A stretch of 64,000 bases of DNA from JAGWAJ01 sp965215155 (GTDB taxonomy: Bacteria; Acidobacteriota; Vicinamibacteria; Vicinamibacterales; UBA8438), in NCBI GenBank assembly GCA_965215155.1, contig CBDCCY010000004.1:2604001-2668000 (forward strand), in the 5' to 3' direction. The translations under genes and the position numbers were made by a program. Positions 1 through 9,500 of this stretch are shown here, piece after piece. The notes under the pieces are model-generated. The model searched no databases. It was not told where the DNA came from and saw nothing but the letters and a program-made list of their open reading frames with translations. The stretch's first letter is position 1; each line of letters opens with the position of its first letter.

Positions 1-1
1 G

Positions 2-1468
2 TTCTACGTGCCGGTCGTCCTGCAGCAGATCGACCCGACCCTGTTCCCGCACGACGCGGAGCTCCTCGGCGCCCAGAACCGCTTCTTCGCCTTCGACGAC
101 TGGTTCGCAGCGCTGATCGTCGCGACCGGCGCCAGCGTGCCGGCGGCGTTCCTGCTGGCCTATCTCGGCGGCCTGGCCACGCTGTACGCGGCGGCCGCCG
201 CCATGGGACGGTCGCTCTACTGCACCGGGTGGGGGACCGCCGCGTTCGTCGCCGGGCTGGCCATCCGCCACCGGATTCCCGACACCGCGGTCAACACGCT
301 GGAGTCGTACCTCCATCCCCGCCAGCTCGCCTTCGCGGTCGGGCTGGCGGCGGTGGCGTTCTTCCTGCACCGGGGCCGGTGGTCCGTGGTCGCCACGGTA
401 GCGCTCGCGGCGCTCTTTCATCCGACCACCGCGCTCTGGTTCGCGGTGCTGCTGGGGCCGGCGCTGCTCGTGGCGGATCGCGACGCCCGGCGCCCGCTGC
501 TGGCGACCGCCGCCGTCGGCGCCGCCGCCGCAGGCTTCGCCGCCGGCTACGCCGCAAGCGCAGTCGGCGATCAGCTCGTCGTGATGGACGCGCAGTGGAC
601 GACCCTGCTCGAGGTCAAGGACTACCTGCTCGCCACCGACTGGCCTCTGTCGACGTGGATCGTCAACGTCGGCCTGGCCGCGATCGTGGCCGTGATCTAC
701 GCCCACCGGCGCCGCCACGGTTGGGCGACGACGCGCGAGACTGGCCTGATCGCCGGTGCCTCCATGCTGCTGCTGCTGTTCGCGGTGTCCGTGCCGCTGG
801 CCCGCGCCGGTGTCGCCATCGTCGTTCAGTTGCAGGTGAGCCGCGTCTTCTGGATCCTGGACATCCTGGCCCTGTGGTACCTCGTCTGGGTGCTCGTGGA
901 GAGCCGATGGGCGCGGCGGCCCCAGCCGTTCCTTCGGGATCGGGGAGCGCGGGAGGTACAGGTCCGCCACGCGGTGGTCGTCCTGGTCCTGGTCGCAGCC
1001 GTAGCGCGCGGCAGCTACGTGACGCTGGTCGAGCGCGCCGGGCGACCCCTGGTGGAGATCGATCTGCCTCCGACCGAGTGGACGGAGGTCATGCACTGGG
1101 CGGAGCGGCAGCCGGTCGGCACCCACTTCCTGGCCGACCCGGGACACGCCTGGCGCTACGGCTCGAGCGTGCGCGCCGCGGCCGGTCGGGACGTCTACCT
1201 CGAGGACGTCAAGGACGTCGGCATCGCCATCTACTCGAGCGCGGTGGCGGAGCGCGTACGCAGCCGGCGGGCGGACCTCGGGGATTTCGCGGCGCTCGAC
1301 GCGGAGCGCGCCCGACGACTCGCGCGCCGGTACGAGCTGCACTTCCTGATCGCGGAGCGGCCCTTCGACCTGCCGGCCGCCCATCGGCAGGGCCGGTTCA
1401 CGGTCTATGATCTGCGTCCGGCGCTGCGCTCCGCCCGGCGCTCCACGGAGACGCCGGTCGGCAACTAG
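2..1468 (+). CDS. Multi-pass membrane protein, 5' end outside the window
   Basis: The frame is open from the first bases of the window, so the true start is upstream. About ten hydrophobic segments fill the first 340 residues, in stretches rich in Ala, Val and Leu. A soluble tail of roughly 130 residues follows, containing WAERQP, an ADPGHAWRYG stretch and many Arg and Glu. The layout (membrane block, then a short soluble C-terminal domain) recalls polytopic glycosyltransferase-like or DUF6798-like proteins, but no catalytic motif was recognised and the function is unknown. The TAG stop (1466-1468) is the IS630 insertion point: its last base belongs to the IS. Joining the two flanks across the element also gives TAG, so the protein is not truncated by the insertion. 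Confidence 0.7.
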   Translation, partial: FYVPVVLQQIDPTLFPHDAELLGAQNRFFAFDDWFAALIVATGASVPAAFLLAYLGGLATLYAAAAAMGRSLYCTGWGTAAFVAGLAIRHRIPDTAVNTLESYLHPRQLAFAVGLAAVAFFLHRGRWSVVATVALAALFHPTTALWFAVLLGPALLVADRDARRPLLATAAVGAAAAGFAAGYAASAVGDQLVVMDAQWTTLLEVKDYLLATDWPLSTWIVNVGLAAIVAVIYAHRRRHGWATTRETGLIAGASMLLLLFAVSVPLARAGVAIVVQLQVSRVFWILDILALWYLVWVLVESRWARRPQPFLRDRGAREVQVRHAVVVLVLVAAVARGSYVTLVERAGRPLVEIDLPPTEWTEVMHWAERQPVGTHFLADPGHAWRYGSSVRAAAGRDVYLEDVKDVGIAIYSSAVAERVRSRRADLGDFAALDAERARRLARRYELHFLIAERPFDLPAAHRQGRFTVYDLRPALRSARRSTETPVGN

Positions 1469-1495
1469 TGTCCAACGCCTGAAGTTCTTGACCAG
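1468..1495 (+). repeat. IS630 left terminal inverted repeat
   Basis: These 28 bases match the reverse complement of 2596-2623 at 20 positions. The outermost GTGT is identical at both ends and abuts the duplicated TA. Confidence 0.8.
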
Positions 1496-1539
1496 TAGAA
1501 TCGGCTCGTGGTACGGTCGGCCCGGAAGCGAGGAGGGCC

Positions 1540-2613
1540 GTGCCGAACCATTACACACGAGAGGTCCCGGAGGTCTCGGACGCACAGCGCGAGGAACTGG
1601 AGGGTTGGCTGCGCCGGCGCAATACCGCGCAGGCTCTGGCCCTGAGGGCACGCATCGTGCTGCAGAGCGCCGCGGGACGGAGCGACCAGGTCGTGGCGCA
1701 GGCTCTGGGCACGACGCGGGCCACGGTCGGCAAGTGGCGGCGGCGGTTCCTGCGCAACGGCTGCGACGGCTTGCTGGACGAACCACGGCCGGGCGCGCCG
1801 CGCCGGGTGTCGGACGAGGACGTCGAACGGGTCGTGGTCCGGACGCTGGAGACGACCCCACGGGGGGCGACGCATTGGAGCCGGGAGTCGATGGCCCGAG
1901 CCTGCGGGCTGAGCGCTTCGACCGTCGGCCGCGTGTGGCGCGCGTTCGCGCTCAAGCCCCATCGCAGCGAGACCTTCAAGCTGTCGCGAGACCCGTTGTT
2001 CATCGAGAAAGTGCGCGATATCGTGGGGCGGTACCTGCATCCGCCGGAGCGAGCGGTGGTGCTGTGTGTGGATGAGAAGTCGCAGATCCAGGCGTTGAAC
2101 CGTACCCAGCCGGTGTTGCCGATGCGTCCGGGAGCACCGGAGCAGCGGACACACGACTATCGACGGCACGGCACGACCTCGTTGTTCGCGGCCCTGAACA
2201 CCGCCACCGGCGAGGTGATCGGCAGGTGCTTTCGGAAGCACCGCTCGGTGGAGTTCAAGCGCTTCCTCGCCGTGATCGACAAGGCGGTGCCGCCCGACCT
2301 CGACATCCACCTGGTGCTGGACAACTACGGCACGCACAAGACGGCGATGATCCACGACTGGCTGGCACGGCGTCCTCGGTATCACCTGCACTTCACGCCC
2401 ACGAGCGCATCGTGGCTCAACCAGGTAGAGCGTTGGTTCGCCGAGATCACCCGGCAGCAGATCCGGCGTGGAACCCATCGCAGCACCCAAGCACTCGAGG
2501 CGGCGATCAAGGAGTACCTGGCGGTCTACAACGAAGACCCCAAGCCCTTCGTCTGGACGAAGACCGCCGAGCAGATCGGAATCCCTGAAGCGTTACTGCT
2601 CACGTATTTCTGA
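1540..2613 (+). CDS. IS630-family DDE transposase
   Basis: The 357-residue protein cuts and pastes the surrounding element into TA sites. An N-terminal helix-turn-helix region (residues about 10-130, with VVAQALGTTRATVGKW) would bind the inverted repeats. It is followed by an RNase H-like DDE catalytic domain. The likely metal-binding residues are D178 in VDEKSQ, D261 in LDNYGTHK and E297 in NQVERWF. The last two are separated by 35 residues, typical of the family. The GTG start at 1540 lies just after an AGGAGG (1531-1536); the spacing is short. The length is normal and no frameshift is seen, so it is likely functional. Confidence 0.93.
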   Translation: MPNHYTREVPEVSDAQREELEGWLRRRNTAQALALRARIVLQSAAGRSDQVVAQALGTTRATVGKWRRRFLRNGCDGLLDEPRPGAPRRVSDEDVERVVVRTLETTPRGATHWSRESMARACGLSASTVGRVWRAFALKPHRSETFKLSRDPLFIEKVRDIVGRYLHPPERAVVLCVDEKSQIQALNRTQPVLPMRPGAPEQRTHDYRRHGTTSLFAALNTATGEVIGRCFRKHRSVEFKRFLAVIDKAVPPDLDIHLVLDNYGTHKTAMIHDWLARRPRYHLHFTPTSASWLNQVERWFAEITRQQIRRGTHRSTQALEAAIKEYLAVYNEDPKPFVWTKTAEQIGIPEALLLTYF

Positions 2614-2623
2614 CGGTGCACAC
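2596..2623 (-). repeat. IS630 right terminal inverted repeat
   Basis: This is the reverse-complement partner of 1468-1495 (20 of 28 positions match). It overlaps the last codons of the transposase and is followed by the second TA copy at 2624-2625. Confidence 0.8.
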
Positions 2624-2688
2624 TAGGCGCCCGACCGCGCGCCGCTCAGCGGCTCCGTGCGGCGCATCCCGAGCCCGGTCCGACAACG

Positions 2689-3826
2689 GTGACCTGCGAC
2701 GGCGACCCCGGCGTGTTCCGACCCGCTCCCCGGCTGGACGGCGGGCACCGGATGACCCTGTTCACCTGGGGCCGCCCGCGCCGCTTCCCGCGCCTGCCGC
2801 GGCCGGTGCGCCGCTACTTCGACGTCGCGCCCGACGCCCGCGTCCTCGCCCACTGCCACTGGCTGCCCGACCCCCGACGGCATCCGACCCTGGTGGCCCT
2901 GCATGGCCTCGAAGGGTCGAGCGAGGCCCACTACATGCGTGGGCTCGCCGACAAGGGGCGCGCGGCCGGGTTCAACGTGGTGTTGCTCAACCAGCGGAAC
3001 TGCGGCCGCACCGAGCACCTGTCGCGGGGCCTCTATCATTCCGGGCTGTCCGCGGACCCCGCGGCGGTGATCCGCGAGCTGATCGAGGTCGACGGCACGC
3101 CGGCCATCGCGGTCGTCGGGTACTCGCTGGGCGGCAACCTGGCCCTCAAGCTCGGGGGTGACTACGCGGCCGGCGCGCCGGCCGCGCTACGCGCGATCTG
3201 CGCGGTGTCGCCGACCCTCGACCTGGCGCTCTGCGTCGACGCCCTGGAGCGGCGGAGCAACGCCGTCTACGAATGGAACTTCGTCCGCAACCTCAAGCGG
3301 AGGATGCGTCGCAAGGCGCGCGCCGCACCCCGGCGGTTCGACCTGGCGCCGCTCGCCGGAGTGCGCACCGTCCGCGAGTTCGACGAGGCGTTCACGGCCC
3401 CGCACCACGGTTTCCGGGACGCTGCCGACTACTACTACCGGGCGAGCAGCCTGCGCGTAATCGACCGGGTGGCGGTCCCGACGCTGATCCTGAGCGCGAG
3501 CGACGACCCGTTCGTCCCGTCCGCGCAGTTCCGCGACGCCGCCATCGCCGGCAACCGACACATCCGGACCCCTCATCACGGCCCGGGGCGGACACTGCGG
3601 CTTCCTGGCCGCGCCGGCCCCCGGCTTCGACGGGTACTGGGCCGAGCGGGCGGCGGTGGGGTTCGCCCGGCGGCACTGCGGGCAGACGAACGACGCGGGC
3701 GCCGGCGCGGGCGGCCGGGAGCCGGGAGCTAGGAGTCCGCGGCGTGGAGCGGCGCGGTCGGGAGACCGAGGGCCTCCGCAAGCTGTCTGGCGAGGGCTGG
3801 CCCCTTCCCGGATTCCTCGTGCTTGA
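2689..3826 (+). CDS. YheT-like alpha/beta hydrolase, frameshifted near the C terminus
   Basis: This belongs to the COG0429 (YheT) hydrolases, whose physiological substrates are mostly unknown. The family N-terminal pattern (FRP, then GHR and W-RR) starts right after the GTG at 2689, which supports that start. The oxyanion region LHGLEGSS and the nucleophile elbow GYSLGGN (Ser about 146) are present, followed by the acidic residue in SASDDPF. At 3569-3572 there is a run of four C. With three, the frame would continue into LITARGGHCGF, which carries the expected catalytic His, and would run to a stop at 3824-3826. As written, the frame diverges after HIRT and stops at 3732 without that His. The cause is either a sequencing error or a recent inactivating mutation. 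The repaired frame overlaps the 3' end of the opposing DUF72 gene. Confidence 0.75.
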
Positions 3827-4493
3827 AATAGACGAAGACGTCCGTGCAGACGGTCGTCGCCCGCAGGATCGTCTCCGCCCACCGCGACACGTCGGCGTCC
3901 GTGTAGCCCTCATCGCGCAGCCGGAAATAGGCGTGCTCGGCCGTGATCCGGACGGGCGTCGACAGGCGCTCGCTGTCGGCGACGCACAGCGCCTGGCCGG
4001 CGGCCGACAGCCGCTCGAACACGGCATCGTCGTGCCACGACGGGTGACGGAACTCGAAGGCGCCCCGCGCGCCGGGCGGCAGCATTCCGAGGAAGGCGTC
4101 GAGGACCGGGATGTCCTTCTTGAAGGTCGGAGGCAGTTGGAAGAGCAGTGCCCCGAGCTTGTCGCCTAGCGAGGAGGCCGCCTCGCAGAAGGCTCCGGTC
4201 ACCTCCTCGCAGCGCCGGAGGCGCGCTTCGTGGGTGATCCGGCGCGGTGCCTTGAGGGTGAACGCGAAGGCGGGTGGCGTTGCCTCGGACCAGCCCGCGA
4301 GCAGACGCTGGGTCGGGAGCCGGTAGAACGTGTAGTTGATCTCGACCGTCTCGAGGCGCTGCGCGTAGTACGGCAGCATCTTGCGGGCCGGCAGCTTCTC
4401 GGGATAGAAGCTCCCCTTCCACTCCGGATAGTTGTACCCGGAGGTGCCGATTCGGAACCGGGGGGCCGCGGCCGCCGGGCTGTCGCTCATCAC
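3729..4493 (-). CDS. DUF72 family protein (YecE-like)
   Basis: The 254-residue protein matches the DUF72/COG1801 family, a TIM-barrel-like fold without an established reaction. Diagnostic stretches are IGTSGYNYPEWKG near the N terminus, the ETVEINYTFYRLP strand, LLFQLPPTF, AFEFRHPSW and the late VFVYFKHEESGKGP. Length and motif order are normal. It converges on the YheT-like gene and overlaps its repaired 3' end by about 100 bases. It is followed upstream by a small zinc-ribbon gene on the same strand. It is probably cytoplasmic; no regulatory site was seen. Confidence 0.9.
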   Translation of the reverse strand: MMSDSPAAAAPRFRIGTSGYNYPEWKGSFYPEKLPARKMLPYYAQRLETVEINYTFYRLPTQRLLAGWSEATPPAFAFTLKAPRRITHEARLRRCEEVTGAFCEAASSLGDKLGALLFQLPPTFKKDIPVLDAFLGMLPPGARGAFEFRHPSWHDDAVFERLSAAGQALCVADSERLSTPVRITAEHAYFRLRDEGYTDADVSRWAETILRATTVCTDVFVYFKHEESGKGPALARQLAEALGLPTAPLHAADS

Positions 4494-4578
4494 CGCATCG
4501 GGGCTCGGCGCGCCTGCCGCGACCCCGATGGGCGCAGCATCGCGGCCCCTGCGCGCGGGGACGCTCCTCGGGCGCGTC

Positions 4579-4896
4579 TCAGTCCAGGTCGAAGTCTCGG
4601 AGGGGCTTGACCACCGGCTCGTCCCGGGCCTGCCGGAGCGCCTCCTCGAACCGCTTGGAGAGGGCGTCGCCGCGGCCCTTTTCGTCGGCGACGGACTGTC
4701 GGAACACCGCCTCGCGCCGCGCCGCCGCCTCGTCGAGCAGTCTCTGGGCGTCGCTGAGCTCGGGCATGTCGTCGCGCACCGGACCGTGGTGCGACAGGAC
4801 GCGCCGGAGATTCACGTCGACGACGAGCGTCGACCCGCAACAAGGGCAGTCCACCTCGATCTCGGACGCCAAGTGCGCCATCTGCGCTCCCTCCAT
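4579..4896 (-). CDS. Small zinc-ribbon-like hypothetical protein
   Basis: This 105-residue protein is of unknown function. The N-terminal CPCC pair lies in a short beta-rich segment (EVDCPCCGSTLVVDVN). A charged, probably helical region follows, rich in Arg, Glu and Ala, and the protein ends in an acidic tail. Only one Cys pair is visible, so a full four-Cys zinc site would need dimerisation or other ligands. ATG 4896 is used here; a second Met five residues later is an alternative. It lies 85 bases upstream of the DUF72 gene on the same strand, which makes co-transcription possible. The sequence reads as protein-like rather than as a GC shadow. Confidence 0.65.
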   Translation of the reverse strand: MEGAQMAHLASEIEVDCPCCGSTLVVDVNLRRVLSHHGPVRDDMPELSDAQRLLDEAAARREAVFRQSVADEKGRGDALSKRFEEALRQARDEPVVKPLRDFDLD

Positions 4897-4961
4897 CCCG
4901 GGACCGCGCCGTCTGCCGGTGGCCGCCCGACCCTCGAGCAGGACCAGCCGAGCCGATCATA

Positions 4962-4991
4962 CATGGAGCAAACCGGCATGGAGCAAACCGG
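4962..4991 (+). repeat. 15-bp tandem duplication
   Basis: CATGGAGCAAACCGG occurs twice head to tail (4962-4976 and 4977-4991) in the non-coding gap between two minus-strand genes. No function is apparent. Confidence 0.85.
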
Positions 4992-5137
4992 GAGTCCGGC
5001 CCGAGCCGGGGCCCGCGCGTCCGCGAGCGAATGGCGTCACCCGAACGAGGAGGAACGCGCAGGACGGGAGAGCGCGTCCCGAAGCGGGCCCGCCGGAGAC
5101 GGCCGGCGCGGACCCCATCTCGGGGGCGTGCGAGGGG

Positions 5138-5362
5138 TCAGCCCTCTTCCTCGTACTCGCCCTCGGCGGGCGGGCTGATGCGCGTCGACGGGCGCAACGC
5201 TTCCCGGCAGTCGTACACGGGCATTCCCTGCACGTGGATCGACAGCCGGCAGCCGCCCGCCTTGCGGTCGACGACCACGGTCACGGGGCTTCCCTCGACG
5301 CCCTGCCGAAAGCCGATCTGGCAGCCGCAGGCGAGTTGACCGTGGTCGAGTCCCTTGCGCAT
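5138..5362 (-). CDS. Small cysteine-containing hypothetical protein
   Basis: The 74-residue product has no recognised family. It contains CGCQ near residue 12, a short valine-rich strand, a second Cys in AGGCRLS, a fourth in VYDCREAL and an acidic C-terminal tail ending EGEYEEEG. The four cysteines and alternating strands suggest a small metal- or disulfide-stabilised fold, but this is inference. It starts at ATG 5362 and lies downstream of the TlpA-like thioredoxin gene on the same strand, about 100 bases away, so the two may be co-transcribed. Confidence 0.55.
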   Translation of the reverse strand: MRKGLDHGQLACGCQIGFRQGVEGSPVTVVVDRKAGGCRLSIHVQGMPVYDCREALRPSTRISPPAEGEYEEEG

Positions 5363-5463
5363 GTCGCGATCATACTACAGGCCGCCGTCCGCGCGCCCCC
5401 GGCGCGATAGCGGCCCGCCCGCGCCGAACGCTGCCTCCCCCACCGACGCCCGGCACGCCGGCG

Positions 5464-6024
5464 TCACAGCAGATCGTCGAGATCCTTCTGCAACTCCTCC
5501 CGCGTGACGATGCCCATGTGGGTGCGGCAGAGCGTGCCTTCCCGATCGATGAAGAACGTGACCGGAATCCCCCAGACCGGCCCGTAGGCTTCCTGGAAGT
5601 CGTCGTGGCCGAGTCCGACCAGCATCGGGTAGTTGACCCCGAACTCCTCGGCGAACGGCTTCATCTGCTCTGCCGTGTCGTCGACGGAGAAGCCGAGCAC
5701 CACGAGCCCGTCGTCCCGGTACTGCCGCTGGAACTCCACGAACCAGGGAATCTCGATCTTGCAGGGCCCGCACCACGTGGCCCAGAAGTTGATGATGATC
5801 ACGTTGCCCTTGAGCTCGGCGAGATGGACCTCGCCGCCGTTCATCTCGGGCAGCGTGAAGTCGAGGTTCGCCGGCTTGGCGTTGGCGTCGCAGGCGGCGC
5901 CCTGCGCCGATCTCTCCGACGGCAGGAACCCGCCCGCGTGCGTCGAGAGGCCGGGAACGCCCGGCAGCGTCAGGAATCCGAGCGCGAGCGCCGCAGCGGT
6001 CGCCGCCACCCACCGTGTCCTCAT
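5464..6024 (-). CDS. TlpA/ResA-type periplasmic thioredoxin
   Basis: The 186-residue thiol-disulfide oxidoreductase probably acts in the periplasm, reducing or exchanging disulfides on exported proteins such as c-type cytochromes. A hydrophobic N-terminal segment (residues 5-26) is a signal peptide or anchor. The AhpC/TSA-thioredoxin domain follows. Its redox motif WCGPC (C85, C88) is preceded by the family stretch NFWATWC. The cis-proline loop appears as GIPVTFF and the end matches the usual TlpA length. A client within this window could be the multi-haem-type DUF1592 protein, but nothing links them directly. Confidence 0.9.
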   Translation of the reverse strand: MRTRWVAATAAALALGFLTLPGVPGLSTHAGGFLPSERSAQGAACDANAKPANLDFTLPEMNGGEVHLAELKGNVIIINFWATWCGPCKIEIPWFVEFQRQYRDDGLVVLGFSVDDTAEQMKPFAEEFGVNYPMLVGLGHDDFQEAYGPVWGIPVTFFIDREGTLCRTHMGIVTREELQKDLDDLL

Positions 6025-6548
6025 GTCCGTTCTCCTGCAAGCGTCGCTACGGCCCCGCCGGATGCGCCATCGCCGGCCGCGGGGGCCGTCGCGCCCTGCC
6101 GATCCTCGCCCTGCGGTCGGATCCGCCCGGCCACGAGCGCGGTGGCTGGCCAGCCACCCGATCAGCCTACCGCGTCGTGGCCGCGGATCTCAAGACGCCG
6201 GCCGCGGGTCGAACACGGCGCCCGCGAGAGCGCGCCCCCGCTCACGTCGCGGGGATGGTCCCGGATCACGGGCGCGGGGCGTCGCGCGGCCTGTCCTCCC
6301 GCGTGTCCGGCGGCGGCCTCTCGCGGTGACAGGCGTGGGCATCATCAGGCACGGAGGCCGCGATGGGCGAGAGGGCGCCGGCAGGTACGGTCCTTGCTGG
6401 GATCCCTGGCGGCGGCGCGCCGTTGCCGGCTGGCCGTTTGCCGCCATCGTCGGCGGCGCATAAGATGGCTCTGTTGGATCCGTTCCGGCGCCGTCTGGCC
6501 GCGGCCTCCAGGCCCGGAACACCGCGAGGCCGCCCCGAGGTGTTACCG
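6025..6548. other. 524-bp gap with no supported gene
   Basis: The region lies between the divergent tlpA-like gene and the large metallopeptidase/barrel gene. Open frames here are Arg/Pro-rich shadows typical of high GC, without recognisable motifs. The upstream in-frame extension of the barrel gene (from 6363) also lacks family-like sequence. The promoters of both flanking genes must lie here, but no convincing sigma-70 hexamers were found. Confidence 0.5.
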
Positions 6549-9500
6549 ATGTCACGCCACAGACCCGCGCGCGGCGCCGGCTGGCGGCTGTGGGCCCTGC
6601 TCGCCGTCGGGTTGGCCGTGGTGGCCGCCGACGTCGCGGCCCAGACCCAGTTCTATCCCTACTACGGCAAGAACCGTGTCAAGTACGACAAGTTCGGCTG
6701 GCACATCTACACGACGGACCACTTCGAGATCTACTACTACCCGGAGCTCGAGCAGCACCTGGAGCGGGTGGCCTCGTACGCCGAGAGCGCCTACCAGCAG
6801 GTCAGCGCCGACCTGAAGCACGACCTCGCGTTCCCCGTGCCGCTCATCGTCTTCAAGACGCACAGCGAGTTCGAGCAGCAGAACATCATTCCGGGCACCG
6901 TGCCCGAGGGGGTTGCGGCGTTCGCGGAGCCGTACCGGAACCGCATCGCCCTCCCCATCGACGAGCCGCCGGACAGCCTCTACCGGCTGATCACACACGA
7001 GTTGACCCACATCTTCGAGTTCGACATCATCCCGCGGTCCCTGATCCGCAACACCGTGCCGCTCTGGGTCGACGAGGGGCTCGCCGACTTCATGACCGGC
7101 GTCTGGCGCCCCCTCGACCTCATGACGGTCCGCGACGTCGCGGTGTCGGACGAGGTCCCGTCGATGAGCGAGTTCCAGGGGTACGGCGGGTTCGCCAACG
7201 CGCGCGTGGTCTACAACCTCGGCCACGTCACTTTCGAGTTCATCGAGGACCGCTGGGGCATGGAGGGCATCCGGCAGTTCCTCTTCGCGCTCCGGCGCGC
7301 GGCGATCGGGGGCGGCGAGGATCCCTACGACGAGGCGCTCGACCTGGAGGCGGAGGAGTTCGACGACGCCTTCAGGGCGTACCTCGACGACCGCTTCGAG
7401 GCGTTTCGCGACAAGGAGCGCCCCACCGACTACGGGCGCAACCTCGTTCCGGACCCGCTGCGCAGCGCGTATCCGGTCGTCTTCTCGATTGAGGCGTCAC
7501 CGAGCGGCGAGGTGATCGCCGCCCTGGCCGTGAACCGCAAGGACCGGGAGCTCGACGTCGTGCTGCTGTCGGCGGCCAGCGGGGAGGTGGTGGGGAACCT
7601 CACGTCGGGCTTCGACCAGAACTACGGTTTCGAGTTCATCAGCGCCCCCGGAGCGCGCTTCAACACCGTGCCGCGCCTGTCCTGGGCGCCGGACGGCGAC
7701 CGGCTGGCGTTCTTCGTGCGCAAGGGCAAGCACCGGTCGCTCGTCGTCCAGAACGTCGTGTCGCGCGAGATCGAGCACCTGATCGACCTCGAGATGGTCG
7801 ACGAGCCCGAATCGCCGGACTTCTCGCCCGACGGGCGGACCGTCGCTTTCTCCGCCCTGCGCGACGGCGTCGGCGACATCTACGAGATCGAGCTGGCCAC
7901 CGGCGAGGTCACCAACCTGACCCGCAGCGACTTCGCCGACTACGCGCCGATCTACGCGCCGGACGGCAGCTACATTGTGCACATGACGCGCGTGAGCGGG
8001 AACAACAAGCTGTTCCGCCGCGACGGTCAGACCGGGCTCCAGACGCAACTCACGTTCGGCACCCACGACGACTCCGGGCCGCAGTTTCTCGACGAGCGCA
8101 GCATCATGTTCGCGTCGACGGCCGTCGATCCGACGCAGCCCCTGGATCCCGACACCGCCCGGGACGGCGAGATCTTCAACATCTGGACGCTCGACCTGGA
8201 GAACGGCGAGCTCCGCCAGCTCACCGACACCGCCACCGGCAACGTGAACCCGGTGCGCCTGGCCCCGGATGAGGACGGGGAGCGGGATCGGATCGGCTTC
8301 ATCACCTACTTCAAGAGCGAGTACGGCGTGCACACGATCGAGCTGCAGGATCCGCTATACACCGCGTCGACCAGCGACTTCGGGGGCCCGGGGCCGATCA
8401 TCGACTTCCAGGCGCCGCTGACCCACACCCTGAACCCGGGCAACGTTCGCCGCAAGGGCCGCTTCGAGAACATGTTCATGGAAGGGCGGCCGCCCATCAA
8501 CTTCGGAGTCACGAACAGCGGCGACCTGCTCGGCGGGACGGCCATCACGTTCGCCGACGTGCTCGGCGATCAGCAGTTGAGCCTGCAGGCCTACTCCATC
8601 GACACGTACCGGACCTTCGGCGGGTCGTACGCCAACCGCTCGAGCCGGCTCCAGTACATGCTGCAGGGCTTCTCCACCGAGCAGTTCTTCTATGGCCTCT
8701 ATCCCGGGTCGTTCTACGGCGGCTTCGGGTTCCTCCGTCGCGAGGACGCCATCGCCACGCGGCGGATGCGGGGCGGCAACGCCTTCGCCATCTATCCCTT
8801 CGACCGCTTCCGGCGCGTGGAGCTCTCGGCGGGGCTCTTCAACTCGAGGGAGTCGTTCAACGACCCGAAACTGCGGCAGCAGTCCGAGGCCTTCCAGCTC
8901 CGGGAGTTCGGGACGACGCTGTTCCAGGACGGCACCTACATGCCGCTCGGCGTCCGCTACGTGCAGGAGACGACGGTGCTGCGGGAGTTCGGCCCGGTGT
9001 CGGGCAACACGGTGATGGCCGGCTTCACCTACGCCCCGGGCGCCGGAGGCCTGCTGTCGCGCCAGACCCTCGACCTCGACGCCCGGTACTACCTCCGCCT
9101 GGCGGAATCGGGCGTCCTCGCGTTCCGGGCCCGCGCCTTCCGGAGCTGGGGCGAGTTCCCGGACTTCACGTTCTTCGGCGGGAACTCGGAGATGCGCGGC
9201 TACGACTACCTGGAGTTCCTCGGCCACAAGTCGATCTACGCCAACGCGGAGCTGCGCTTCCCGCTGATCGAGGCGATGCTCACCCCGATCGGCGTCCTGG
9301 GGGGCATCCGCGGCACCTTCTTCTTCAACTTCGGCGTCGCCGGCCTCGCAGGACAGCCGCTGCGCATCTGGAGCCGCGACCCGGTCACCGTGCGGCCCGT
9401 GGTCGACTACGTCGGCGACCCCGACACGCAGTCCGTCCGGGCGGTCTTCGGCGATCCGGTGACGGTGTCCGGTTTCCGCCTCGACAACGCCCGCGCCTCG

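Larger units (their letters stand above)
1468..2623 (+). mobile_element. Intact IS630-family insertion sequence (1156 bp)
   Basis: The element carries one transposase gene between imperfect terminal inverted repeats. The left end begins GTGTCCAACGCC; the right end read inwards begins GTGTGCACCGTC. Over 28 bases, 20 match. TA dinucleotides flank both ends (1466-1467 and 2624-2625), as expected for the TA target duplication of IS630/Tc1-type elements. The transposase frame is uninterrupted, so the copy may be active. It sits inside the stop codon of the upstream membrane protein gene and about 65 bases before the YheT-like hydrolase gene. Confidence 0.9.

Noticed and set aside
1460..2625. IS630 insertion as a disruption of the upstream membrane protein gene
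   Set aside because: The stop codon TAG is the same with or without the element.
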